This document shows positions 44,553-52,038 of a DNA stretch of 64,000 nt, in pieces (position 1 is the stretch's first letter; each line of letters opens with the position of its first letter). The position numbers and the translations under genes are program-made. Source of the DNA: JAUIAI01 sp963732405 (GTDB lineage Bacteria > Pseudomonadota > Gammaproteobacteria > Burkholderiales > Burkholderiaceae_E); the NCBI GenBank assembly GCA_963732405.1, contig CAVSZG010000006.1, forward strand, positions 806,001-870,000, given 5' to 3'. The notes under the pieces were generated by a model that searched no databases, had not been told where the DNA came from, and saw nothing but the letters and a program-made list of their open reading frames with translations.

Positions 44553-45339
44553 TGGCGCCTCCGAGGTAGGCCTCGATCACGCGCGGATCCGCGATGACTT
44601 CCTTGGGAATGCCGGTGTCGATGACCTCGCCGTAGCTGAGCACCAACATCCGGTCGCAGATGCCGGTGATGATGTCCATGTGGTGCTCGATGAGCAGCAC
44701 GGTCACGCCGCGCGCCTCGCGGGCGTCGAGCACGAAGCGCGCCATGTACTCCTTTTCTTCCTGGTTCATGCCGGCCATCGGCTCGTCAAGGATCAGGAAG
44801 CCCGGCTCGGCAACCAGGGCGCGCGCCAGCTCGACGCGCTTCTTCAGCCCGATTGGCAGCACGTCGACCAGTTCGTCGCGCACGCCCTCGAGCTGCAGGA
44901 AGTCGATGATCTCCTCGACGATGACCCGATTGGCGATTTCCTCCGGTCGGCTGAGCCAGCGATAGAAGGCGGTGCGAAACACGCTGGGATGCATGTGCAC
45001 GTGGCGCCCGAGCAGGATATTGTCGAGCACCGTCATGCCATTGAACAGCGCCAGGTTCTGGAATGTTCGCGCCACACCCATGCGCGCGACCCGATGCGGC
45101 GGCGCGCCGGTGATATTCCGGCCGTCCAGCAGGATCTGGCCACGCTGGGGCGGATAAAAGCCGGTGATGGCATTGATCAGTGTCGTCTTGCCACTGCCGT
45201 TCGGGCCGACCAGCCCGAATATCTCGCCGCGCTGAACGAACATGTCAACGCCGCTCAAGGCCACCAGGCCGCCGAAGCGCCGCTCGACCGATTGGCACTC
45301 CAGTATCCGTTCGGTGGCGTGGCCTTGGGCGCGACTCAA
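44539..45339 (-). CDS. livG: Branched-chain-type ABC transporter ATPase LivG
   Basis: A 266-residue ATPase. Walker A is GPNGSGKTTL (about residues 39-48), with the LivG-type RTFQNLALFNGMTVLDNILLGRH Q-loop region, a relaxed signature segment PIGLKKRVELARAL, and Walker B FLILDEPMAGMNQEEKE. It contains the longer central region typical of LivG. It pairs with LivF in the importer. It overlaps marR by 4 nt upstream and the ligase gene by 14 nt downstream. The signature reads IGLKKR rather than LSxGxQ, a variant seen in ligase-linked HAAT operons. Confidence 0.92.
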   Translation of the reverse strand: MSRAQGHATERILECQSVERRFGGLVALSGVDMFVQRGEIFGLVGPNGSGKTTLINAITGFYPPQRGQILLDGRNITGAPPHRVARMGVARTFQNLALFNGMTVLDNILLGRHVHMHPSVFRTAFYRWLSRPEEIANRVIVEEIIDFLQLEGVRDELVDVLPIGLKKRVELARALVAEPGFLILDEPMAGMNQEEKEYMARFVLDAREARGVTVLLIEHHMDIITGICDRMLVLSYGEVIDTGIPKEVIADPRVIEAYLGGANGLA

Positions 45340-45950
45340 GCCTTGATCTCCTGTGGGCGCCGGACTCGGCGCCGGGCCGCCGTCTTGGCCGGTTCGTGGT
45401 GCTTCGTGGTCATTCTGGCGCGTGATGTCACGTCGGCATCGGCATCGGCATGGGGAGCCGCTTCGTCGAGCCTGCGCATCTGCTCGAGCATCTTGAGCAG
45501 ATAGTGCAGGGTGTTGGATGTGTCGGCGATTGAAAAATCGACGAGCACCTCGCGGTAATAGTCGTGAATTTTCGGCAATGCCCGATCCTGCCAGAGCAGG
45601 CGCCCACTGTCGGTCATTCTGGCCAGCCGCGAGCGTCGGTCCTCGCCGTCGCTGGTGATCGTCAGGTGCCCGTCGCGCTCCATGCGGCTGATCAGGCCGG
45701 ACAGATTCTGGCGACTGACCATGAGATAACGCGCGAGATCGCCCACGCTCATGCCGCCGGCGACATGTGGCCGGGACAGCGCGCCGAGCACTGCCCAGCG
45801 CTGGGTGCTGAGGCCTTCGTTCTCGACTGCGCGCGAGCCGGTTTTATGCAACATATTGGCGCACTGATAGAGACGAAAGAACAAGCGATTGGCCAGTTCG
45901 AACTTGGCCACCTCGTAGTCTGACGGACCTTGTCTCTGCGGCTTCTTCAT
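45336..45950 (-). CDS. MarR family regulator, BadR-like by context
   Basis: A 204-residue transcription factor with a winged-helix MarR domain at about residues 30-150: LSTQRWAVLGALSRPHVAGGMSVGDLARYLMVSRQNLSGLISRMERDGHL, then the wing SDGEDRRSRLARMTDSG. The C-terminal 30 residues are basic. First gene of the liv/ligase operon and divergent from badH, the same arrangement in which BadR of Rhodopseudomonas palustris represses cyclohexanecarboxylate genes until a ring-CoA intermediate binds. A palindrome between the two start points is the likely operator. BadR identity is inferred from context, not from residues. Confidence 0.85.
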   Translation of the reverse strand: MKKPQRQGPSDYEVAKFELANRLFFRLYQCANMLHKTGSRAVENEGLSTQRWAVLGALSRPHVAGGMSVGDLARYLMVSRQNLSGLISRMERDGHLTITSDGEDRRSRLARMTDSGRLLWQDRALPKIHDYYREVLVDFSIADTSNTLHYLLKMLEQMRRLDEAAPHADADADVTSRARMTTKHHEPAKTAARRRVRRPQEIKA

Positions 45951-46064
45951 TTATCTCAAGCTATGACGCCGTGTCATTCGATGGCCTTCAGCGACTTTCC
46001 GGTTCTCGGGAAACCGAAACCAGCCAAATACGGTCGGCCTAGAAATCGCTTGATCTCTAAACCT

Positions 46065-46094
46065 ATTATGCGTCAATATATTGGCATACTTTAA
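46065..46094. promoter_or_regulatory. Divergent marR/badH promoter region with candidate MarR operator
   Basis: On the minus strand TTAAAG (46094-46089) and CATAAT (46070-46065), 18 nt apart, form a plausible marR promoter. The perfect palindrome CAATATATTG (46074-46083) sits in its spacer, and flanking TGC/GCA bases extend the symmetry. The 186-nt region is AT-rich against its GC-rich surroundings. A bound MarR dimer here would block the operon and could also cover badH. Confidence 0.5.
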
Positions 46095-46136
46095 CCACCA
46101 AATCAATCCCGGCCAGTAGCGGCAAAAGAGGAGCAC

Positions 46137-46904
46137 ATGAATCGATTCGAAGGCAGAACCGTCATTGTCACGGGCGGTGGCGGCGGTATCGGCGGCGCGA
46201 CCTGCCGGCGTCTGGCAATGGAAGGGGCACGTGTTGCGGTGCTCGATCTGAACGCCGACACAGCCGAGGCCACGGCAGCGGCGATCCGCTCGGCGGCAGG
46301 CCATGCCCAGGCCTGGCGCTGCGATATCACCGATCGGGCCAGTGTTGATGACACAGTGGCCGCGGTGGGTCGTGAGTTGGGCGACATCGACGGCCTGGTC
46401 AACAATGCCGGCTGGGACGTGTTCAAGCCGTTCACGAAAACCACCACCCACGAATGGGAACGACTGATCGCGATCAACCTCATCGGCGCACTGCACATGC
46501 ATCACGCCATACTGCCGGGTATGGTCGAGCGGCGTCGCGGCCGCATCGTCAACATCGCGTCGGACGCGGCCCGCGTCGGCTCGTCGGGCGAGGCGGTCTA
46601 CGCAGCCTGCAAGGGCGCACTGGTGGCGCTGTCCAAGACCCTCGCACGCGAGCATGCGCGCCACGGCATCACGGTCAATGTGGTCTGCCCAGGGCCGACC
46701 GATACCGCGCTATTCGATGGATTCAAGCAGGGTGCGGCCAACCCGGAGAAGCTCGTTGAGGCGTTTTCGCGCTCGATTCCGCTGGGTCGCATCGGTCAGC
46801 CCGATGACCTGCCCGGCGCGATCGCGTTCTTCGCCAGCGACGATGCCGCCTTCGTGACCGGCCAGGTACTCAGCGTGTCGGGCGGTCTGACGATGGCCGG
46901 CTGA
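46137..46904 (+). CDS. badH: 2-hydroxycyclohexanecarboxyl-CoA dehydrogenase (BadH-like SDR)
   Basis: A 255-residue short-chain dehydrogenase. The NAD-binding motif is TGGGGGIGG (12-20), NNAG is at 89-92, and the catalytic Ser142, Tyr155 and Lys159 (YAACK) are present. The segment NNAGWDVFKPFTKTTTHEWERLIAINL is characteristic of BadH, which oxidises 2-hydroxycyclohexanecarboxyl-CoA to the 2-keto thioester. The next two genes (BadI- and AliB-like) support this strongly. GAGGAG is 6-8 nt before the ATG. A generic 3-hydroxyacyl-CoA dehydrogenase is the alternative, less likely given the neighbours. Confidence 0.88.
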   Translation: MNRFEGRTVIVTGGGGGIGGATCRRLAMEGARVAVLDLNADTAEATAAAIRSAAGHAQAWRCDITDRASVDDTVAAVGRELGDIDGLVNNAGWDVFKPFTKTTTHEWERLIAINLIGALHMHHAILPGMVERRRGRIVNIASDAARVGSSGEAVYAACKGALVALSKTLAREHARHGITVNVVCPGPTDTALFDGFKQGAANPEKLVEAFSRSIPLGRIGQPDDLPGAIAFFASDDAAFVTGQVLSVSGGLTMAG

Positions 46905-46950
46905 GCCGGGTTGTGCAACCCATTCCATCCCATCCCAACGAGGAAAGCCC

Positions 46951-47732
46951 ATGACATTCGAAGATGTGCTGTACGAAGTTCGCAACGGCGTGGCCTGGAT
47001 CACGATCAACCGGCCCGAGAAGATGAATGCGTTCCGTGGCCAGACTTGCGATGACCTGATCCGTGCGCTGAACCTGGCCGGCTATAACCGCGAGATCGGT
47101 GCCATCGTGCTGGCCGGTGCGGGCGATCGCGCGTTCTGCACCGGTGGCGATCAATCGGCGCACGATGGTAACTACGATGGTCGCGGCACCATCGGGCTGC
47201 CGATCGAAGAACTGCATGCGGCGATCCGCGACGTGCCCAAGCCGGTCATCGCGCGAGTTCAGGGCTTTGCCATCGGCGGGGCAATGTGTTGTGCACGATC
47301 TGCGACCTGACCATCTGCTCGGAGAAGGCGGTCTTCGGCCAGGTCGGACCGAAGATGGGTTCCGTGGATCCCGGTTATGGCACCGCCTACCTGGCCCGTG
47401 CGGTTGGCGAGAAAAAGGCACGCGAGATCTGGTACCTGTGCCGTCGGTATTCGGGTCAGGAGGCCGTGGCCATGGGCCTGGCCAATCTCTGCGTCGCGCC
47501 CGAGAAACTCGATGAAACCGTGCAGCAGTGGGGCGAGGAACTCTGCGAGCGCAGCCCGACCGCCATCGCCATCGCCAAGCGCTCCTTCAATATGGACACC
47601 GCGCACCAGGCCGGCATCGCGGGCATGGGCATGATGGCGCTCAAGCTCTACTACGACACCGAGGAGTCGCGCGAGGGCGTGAAGGCGCTGCAGGAAAAGC
47701 GCAAGCCGGATTTTCGCAAGTATGCGAAGTAG
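46951..47732 (+). pseudogene. badI: 2-ketocyclohexanecarboxyl-CoA hydrolase (BadI), single-base frameshift
   Basis: A crotonase-fold enzyme that opens the alicyclic ring hydrolytically to give pimelyl-CoA. Frame 1 encodes MTFEDVLYEVRNGVAWITIN ... FCTGGDQSAHDGNYDGRG ... GFAIGGA and then stops at 47310. The rest, VLCTICDLTICSEKAVFGQV ... KRKPDFRKYAK, is in another frame up to 47732. Adding one G to the run at 47278-47281 joins them as GFAIGGGNVLCTICDLT, giving 260 residues, the normal BadI length. GDQSAHDG and DPGYGTAYLAR match BadI and MenB relatives. All catalytic regions survive, so a read error is quite possible; otherwise the pathway is blocked at ring cleavage. Confidence 0.85.
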
Positions 47733-47750
47733 AACTCAGGAGCCAAGGCC

Positions 47751-48902
47751 ATGAATCCGTATCTCGACGAGGATCTGCTGGCGCTCGCCGACCAGGTGCG
47801 CCGTTTCGCCACCGAGCGTGTGGCACCCGGTTTCCAGGAACGCGATCGGACGCGGGTACTCGATCGGGCACTGGCTCGCGAGATGGGTGCGCTGGGTCTC
47901 ATCGCCCCGGAGTTGCCGCAGCAATATGGCGGTCAGGGGCTGGGTTGTGTGGCCACCGGCGTCATCCATGAAGAAGTCGCGCGCGCCGACCTGAGCATGT
48001 CCTACGTCAATCTGCTGGCTTCGTTGAACGGGCAGATTTTGAGCAGCTTCGGCCGCGAGGATGTGGTCATGCCCTGGCTGGGCCGTCTCACGCGCGGCGA
48101 AGCGATCGTGGCCATCGCGCTGACCGAGCCAGGGGGTGGATCCGATGCCGCCAACCTGCGACTGCGCATCGAGGCCAAGGGCGATCACTATGTGGTCAAT
48201 GGCGAGAAGACGTCGATCTCGGCCGCCGACCAGTGCGACATGGCGATTGTGTTCGGCCGCACCGGCACGGTTGAGGCCGGCGCACACGGTGTCACCGCCC
48301 TCGTTGTACCCATGGATCTGCCCGGCATCACGCGTTCGCGTTTCGACTGTCACGGCCAGCGCGCGATCGGCCGCGGTTCGCTGTTTTTCGAGAACGTCCG
48401 CGTACCGGCCAGCCATCGCCTGGGCGACGAGAACAAGGGGTTCGTGCAGGTCATGCAGGGCTTCGATTTTTCGCGCGCGCTGATCGGTCTGCAGGTGCTG
48501 GCGGTGGCGCGCGTCGCGCTCGAGGAGACCTGGAGTCATGTCGCGCAGCGCGAGGCGTTCGGTAAGCCCCTGTCGGCGTTCCAGGGTGTCTCGCATACGC
48601 TGGCCGAACTCGACACCCAGGTCGAGGCCGCGCGGCTGCTTTGTTACCAGACCCTCTGGCTTAAGGATCGCGGCGCGCCACACGGCGCACAGGCTGCGAT
48701 GTGCAAATGGTGGGGGCCGAAACTCGCCTACGACACGGTCCACCAGTGTCTGCTCATGTTCGGACACGGTGGCTACGATCGTGGCCTGATGGAGCAGCGG
48801 CTGCGCGACGTGCTCGGCTTCCAGATCGGCGATGGCACGGCGCAGATCATGAAGACCGTGATCGCCCGCGCCCGGGCCGGGCGCAAGGCCGTGCCGAACT
48901 AA
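47751..48902 (+). CDS. aliB: Acyl-CoA dehydrogenase, cyclohexanecarboxyl-CoA dehydrogenase-like (AliB)
   Basis: A 383-residue FAD-dependent dehydrogenase. The substrate/FAD motif ALTEPGGGSDAANL and the NGEKTSISAADQCD segment are present. The C-terminal part has REAFGKPLSAFQGVSH and GGYDRGLMEQRLRDVLGFQIGDGTAQIMK. Where many acyl-CoA dehydrogenases have a catalytic Glu in a YEGT motif, this one reads IGDGT. With BadH and BadI encoded directly upstream (18-nt gap), conversion of cyclohexanecarboxyl-CoA to the 1-ene is the most likely reaction. A hydratase (BadK) needed between AliB and BadH is not encoded in the window. Confidence 0.85.
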   Translation: MNPYLDEDLLALADQVRRFATERVAPGFQERDRTRVLDRALAREMGALGLIAPELPQQYGGQGLGCVATGVIHEEVARADLSMSYVNLLASLNGQILSSFGREDVVMPWLGRLTRGEAIVAIALTEPGGGSDAANLRLRIEAKGDHYVVNGEKTSISAADQCDMAIVFGRTGTVEAGAHGVTALVVPMDLPGITRSRFDCHGQRAIGRGSLFFENVRVPASHRLGDENKGFVQVMQGFDFSRALIGLQVLAVARVALEETWSHVAQREAFGKPLSAFQGVSHTLAELDTQVEAARLLCYQTLWLKDRGAPHGAQAAMCKWWGPKLAYDTVHQCLLMFGHGGYDRGLMEQRLRDVLGFQIGDGTAQIMKTVIARARAGRKAVPN

Positions 48903-48914
48903 AGCCCGGTAAAC

Positions 48915-48985
48915 AAGGCCTTCAGGGCGTTCATCATCAGTCGCGGTCGCTGTTCTATACTCGGCAACGGACCATTGAAGGCCTT
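48915..48985 (+). promoter_or_regulatory. Inverted repeat pair flanking the Rieske oxygenase promoter
   Basis: AAGGCCTTCA (48915-48924) and TGAAGGCCTT (48976-48985) form a perfect 10-bp inverted repeat; each also contains the palindrome AAGGCCTT. Between them lies TATACT (48956-48961), a good -10 box without a clear -35. The second copy ends just before the ATG at 48991. The layout suggests a dimeric regulator binding twice or looping the DNA. Confidence 0.4.
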
Positions 48986-48990
48986 TCACC

Positions 48991-50127
48991 ATGACCCGCC
49001 ACGATGCCGGAATTGCCGCGCTGCAGGCATTACGCGCCAACGTCGCCCAGCCCTTTGAACGCGCGCAGGCCATGCCGAAATCGGTCTATACCTCGGCCGA
49101 ATTTGCCGCGCTGGAGCAGATGCATCTGTTTTCCCGCGAATGGCTGTGTGCTGGTCGGGCAGAATCGCTGCCCAATCCCGGCGACTATCTGTCCACCAAG
49201 GTGGCCGGTGAGCCCGTGATCATCCTGCGCGATCGCGACGGTAACCTGCGGGGATTGTCCAATGTGTGTCGCCACCGGATGTCGATCTTGCTGCAAGGCC
49301 GTGGCAATGTGCGCAGCATCGTCTGTCCCTACCACGCCTGGACCTACAACCTGGACGGGTCATTGCGTGGGGCGCCGGCAATGACCCGCAATGAAGCGTT
49401 TTGCAGGGACGATGTCCGCCTGCCGGGCGTGCGTGTCGAAGACTGGCATGGCTGGATCATGGTGACGCTGAATCCTAATGCGCCGTCGCCGGGCCAGGCA
49501 CTGGCCGGCATTGACCAGCTGGTCGGTTATCTGCCGATGCAGACCTATCGCGAAACCTTTCGCGAGGAATTCACCTGGGCCACCAACTGGAAGGTGCTCG
49601 CCGAAAATTTCATGGAAAGTTATCACCTGCCCGTCTGCCATGCGGGCACCATCGGCGGCAGTGTCGATCTGAACCTGATGACCTGTCCCGAGGGCCATGC
49701 CGCCTTCAACTACCACTGGATCGTTCGGAACGACGCGGTGCCCCTGTCCCTGGCGCATCCGTCGAACCAGACCCTGACCGGCGACCAGCGTCGGGTCACC
49801 TGGCTTCTGGCCATCTATCCGGGAATGTTGATCACCCTGACGCCCGGTTATTTTTGGTACCTGTCGCTCACGCCCGAGGGGCCGGGCCGGGTGCATGTGT
49901 TGTTCGGTGGTGGGATGAGCGCGGACTGGCTTGCAGATCCGGATGCCACCAGCCATCTGGCCACCGTCAAGGCGCTGCTCGACAAGGTGAATATCGAGGA
50001 CAAGGCGTGTGTCGAAAAGGTGTATCAGGGGCTTTGCTCGGGCTTGTCGTCCCCGGGCGCGCTGAGCCATCTGGAACGCCCGAATTACGATTTCGCTTGC
50101 TGGATCGCGTCGAAGCTGCCGGACTGA
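48991..50127 (+). CDS. Rieske-type aromatic ring-hydroxylating oxygenase, alpha subunit
   Basis: A 378-residue non-haem iron oxygenase. The Rieske [2Fe-2S] cluster ligands are Cys93-x-His95 (CRHRM) and Cys112-xx-His115 (CPYHAW). The mononuclear iron site lies in NWKVLAENFMESYHLPVCH, with His212 and His217. It hydroxylates or demethylates an aromatic or quaternary-ammonium substrate. No beta subunit, ferredoxin or reductase gene adjoins it, which points to the alpha-only class, served by an unlinked reductase. It has its own upstream repeat pair and overlaps the convergent hydrolase by 43 nt. Confidence 0.9.
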   Translation: MTRHDAGIAALQALRANVAQPFERAQAMPKSVYTSAEFAALEQMHLFSREWLCAGRAESLPNPGDYLSTKVAGEPVIILRDRDGNLRGLSNVCRHRMSILLQGRGNVRSIVCPYHAWTYNLDGSLRGAPAMTRNEAFCRDDVRLPGVRVEDWHGWIMVTLNPNAPSPGQALAGIDQLVGYLPMQTYRETFREEFTWATNWKVLAENFMESYHLPVCHAGTIGGSVDLNLMTCPEGHAAFNYHWIVRNDAVPLSLAHPSNQTLTGDQRRVTWLLAIYPGMLITLTPGYFWYLSLTPEGPGRVHVLFGGGMSADWLADPDATSHLATVKALLDKVNIEDKACVEKVYQGLCSGLSSPGALSHLERPNYDFACWIASKLPD

Positions 50128-50999
50128 GCCACCAGGTGATGCGGCCCGCTGTCGGCGAGTACCTCGGACAGTACGCGGTTGAACGACGGCGCATCCTCAT
50201 ACTGGACCCAGTGCCCAGCCCCCGGTAACAGGGTCAGCGAGCGAAATCCCGGCGCCGTTGCCAGGGCCGGCTCGATGCGGTCCAGCCGGTCTCGATACAG
50301 CGCATCGCGCTCGCCCCAGATGCCATACACCGGGCATCGTGTATCGCTCAGCAGGCGCAGCAGAATGTCGCTGCGCGCCAGTCGGCGTCGCGTGAGCCGG
50401 TCACGACGCAGATTGGCCGAGTGCAGGGCGATCGTGAATGCATCGGCACAACGCTCATCGGCCACCATCAGGGCCAGCAGATTGTGGCGATGAATCGCCG
50501 CCTGCTCGAGTGGATCCGGCAGATGATTCCAGGCGCGCAGCCCGACCTTATTCATCGGCTCGCGTGACAGGGCGGGCGCGCCGACCAGTACCAGGCGGCG
50601 GACCCGGGCGGGGAAACGGACCGCGATCATGGTGGCGACCATCGCGCCGAATGAAAAACCGACCAGGTCGCAAGCCTGGTCGCCGACGATCGATTCCAGC
50701 CCGGATTCGATCCAGGGCGGCATCGCATCGGCATCGTGTCCGCCCGGCGGCCGGTCCGAATCGCCGAAGCCGGGCAGGTCGGGTACGCAGACCAGGCGCG
50801 GCAAGTCAGCCAGGGCGGCGATGTTGCGTGCCCAGTGGGTCCAACTGCCCGACCCTCCATGCAGCAGTACGACTGGCTCTCCCTGTCCCCAGCAATTCCA
50901 TAGCACCCGGCCTTCGCTCATCGGCGTGCAGATCGATCGGGCTGCCGCAGTAAGGGTTTGCAGGTGGGCCGGGTGATCGATGACCAAAGGCAGACTCAT
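50085..50999 (-). CDS. Alpha/beta hydrolase of the monooxygenase cassette
   Basis: A 304-residue hydrolase. Oxyanion segment VVLLHGGSGSWTHW (43-56), nucleophile elbow GFSFG (Ser116), acid Asp232 in GIWGERD and base His263 in GAGHWVQ form a complete triad. It resembles meta-cleavage-product and ester hydrolases. Third gene of a minus-strand set with a Baeyer-Villiger monooxygenase and a solute-binding protein, 39 nt after the latter. The likely task is cleavage of the ester or lactone made by the monooxygenase, an inference from order. Its 3' end overlaps the Rieske gene. Confidence 0.87.
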   Translation of the reverse strand: MSLPLVIDHPAHLQTLTAAARSICTPMSEGRVLWNCWGQGEPVVLLHGGSGSWTHWARNIAALADLPRLVCVPDLPGFGDSDRPPGGHDADAMPPWIESGLESIVGDQACDLVGFSFGAMVATMIAVRFPARVRRLVLVGAPALSREPMNKVGLRAWNHLPDPLEQAAIHRHNLLALMVADERCADAFTIALHSANLRRDRLTRRRLARSDILLRLLSDTRCPVYGIWGERDALYRDRLDRIEPALATAPGFRSLTLLPGAGHWVQYEDAPSFNRVLSEVLADSGPHHLVAQSGSFDAIQQAKS

Positions 51000-51038
51000 C
51001 GATGCGGCGACGCAGGAGCCGATGCGCCGACCGGGCGA

Positions 51039-51953
51039 TCAGTCCGCATCGATCTCGCGGGCGAACGCGTCATGGCAGCAACTGTCGTAGTCATACCGTT
51101 GGGAGACGCCCGTGAGGGCGGGGCTCAGGGTCATCATGTCCTGGGTGACCGCGAAGCTGTCGCGACTGATGGCCGTGCGGGTCGACCAGGTGCCCAGTGC
51201 CTTGTAGCCTGCAATGGCATCCTGCAGCACCTGCGGGCTGATCTCGTCGAACCAGTGGCTGATGGCCTCGCTGATGCCCGCGGCGTCGGTGGCATCGATC
51301 CAGAGCCGGGCCTGCCGGTAGGCCTTCAGGAACGCTCGCACGGTATCGGGCCGCTCGGCGAGCATGTGCTGGCTGGTGGCCACCGAACTGAAGGCGATCG
51401 GCCCGATGGCCTCGCCGATCATGGCCACCAGATGGCCTTTGCCCTGGGCGACCAGATTGCGCGCCAGCGGGTCCTGAAGTTGCACATAGTCGCCCGTTCC
51501 GCTGGCGAAGGCGTTCGCGGCCGCGGCCATGCCGGCCAGCCCGCCGACGATCGTGACCGCATCGAGTGCCACACCCTGACGATGCAGGGCATAGCGCAGA
51601 CAGGCTTCGGGTTGCATCGCGAAATTCGCACCGACGATGGTCTTGCCGGCGAGCTGGTGCCAGCTGAAGTCTGGTTCGGGATAACGACCGATCAGCAGGA
51701 AGCCGTCGCGCTCGTTGATCGAGGCGATATGAAGCGGTGGCTTGGTGATGCCGCGCGCCTGATCGACCATGGCGGCCGATGGTGCGTACTGGCTGAAGTC
51801 CAGCTTGTTCTCACGCAGCAGGCGGCCCGGATCTTCATCGCTGCGAAACACCAGTTCGGTCTGTATGCCCGCTTCCGGGAGAAAGCGCGAAGCGGTCAGC
51901 AGGATAGGCGTGTAGAACGCCGACTTGATCGACAGGATGCGGATGGGGTCCAT
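51039..51953 (-). CDS. NMT1/THI5-like solute-binding protein without a signal peptide
   Basis: A protein of 304 residues from Met51953 (312 from an upstream ATG at 51977). The pattern follows ABC-type binding proteins for aromatic sulfonates, thiamin precursors or phthalate-like acids: IRILSIKSAFYTPILLTASRFLPEAGI, then FSQYAPSAAMVDQARG, QLAGKTIVGANF and GTGDYVQLQDPLARNLVAQGKGH. Neither start gives an export signal and no permease or ATPase gene is near, so it may act as a cytosolic binding protein or enzyme (4,5-dihydroxyphthalate decarboxylase has this fold). It lies between the monooxygenase and the hydrolase on the same strand. Confidence 0.75.
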   Translation of the reverse strand: MDPIRILSIKSAFYTPILLTASRFLPEAGIQTELVFRSDEDPGRLLRENKLDFSQYAPSAAMVDQARGITKPPLHIASINERDGFLLIGRYPEPDFSWHQLAGKTIVGANFAMQPEACLRYALHRQGVALDAVTIVGGLAGMAAAANAFASGTGDYVQLQDPLARNLVAQGKGHLVAMIGEAIGPIAFSSVATSQHMLAERPDTVRAFLKAYRQARLWIDATDAAGISEAISHWFDEISPQVLQDAIAGYKALGTWSTRTAISRDSFAVTQDMMTLSPALTGVSQRYDYDSCCHDAFAREIDAD

Positions 51954-52038
51954 CGTCTGGCTCGCCGGTGGCAACAAGACCGGTCATTATGCCGGTCACG
52001 GACCAGAAGGCTCATCCAGCAAGGTGAGCACGGCCTCA

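Noticed and set aside
47736..49073. 445-codon minus-strand frame opposite aliB
   Set aside because: It is a shadow of a well-supported acyl-CoA dehydrogenase gene.
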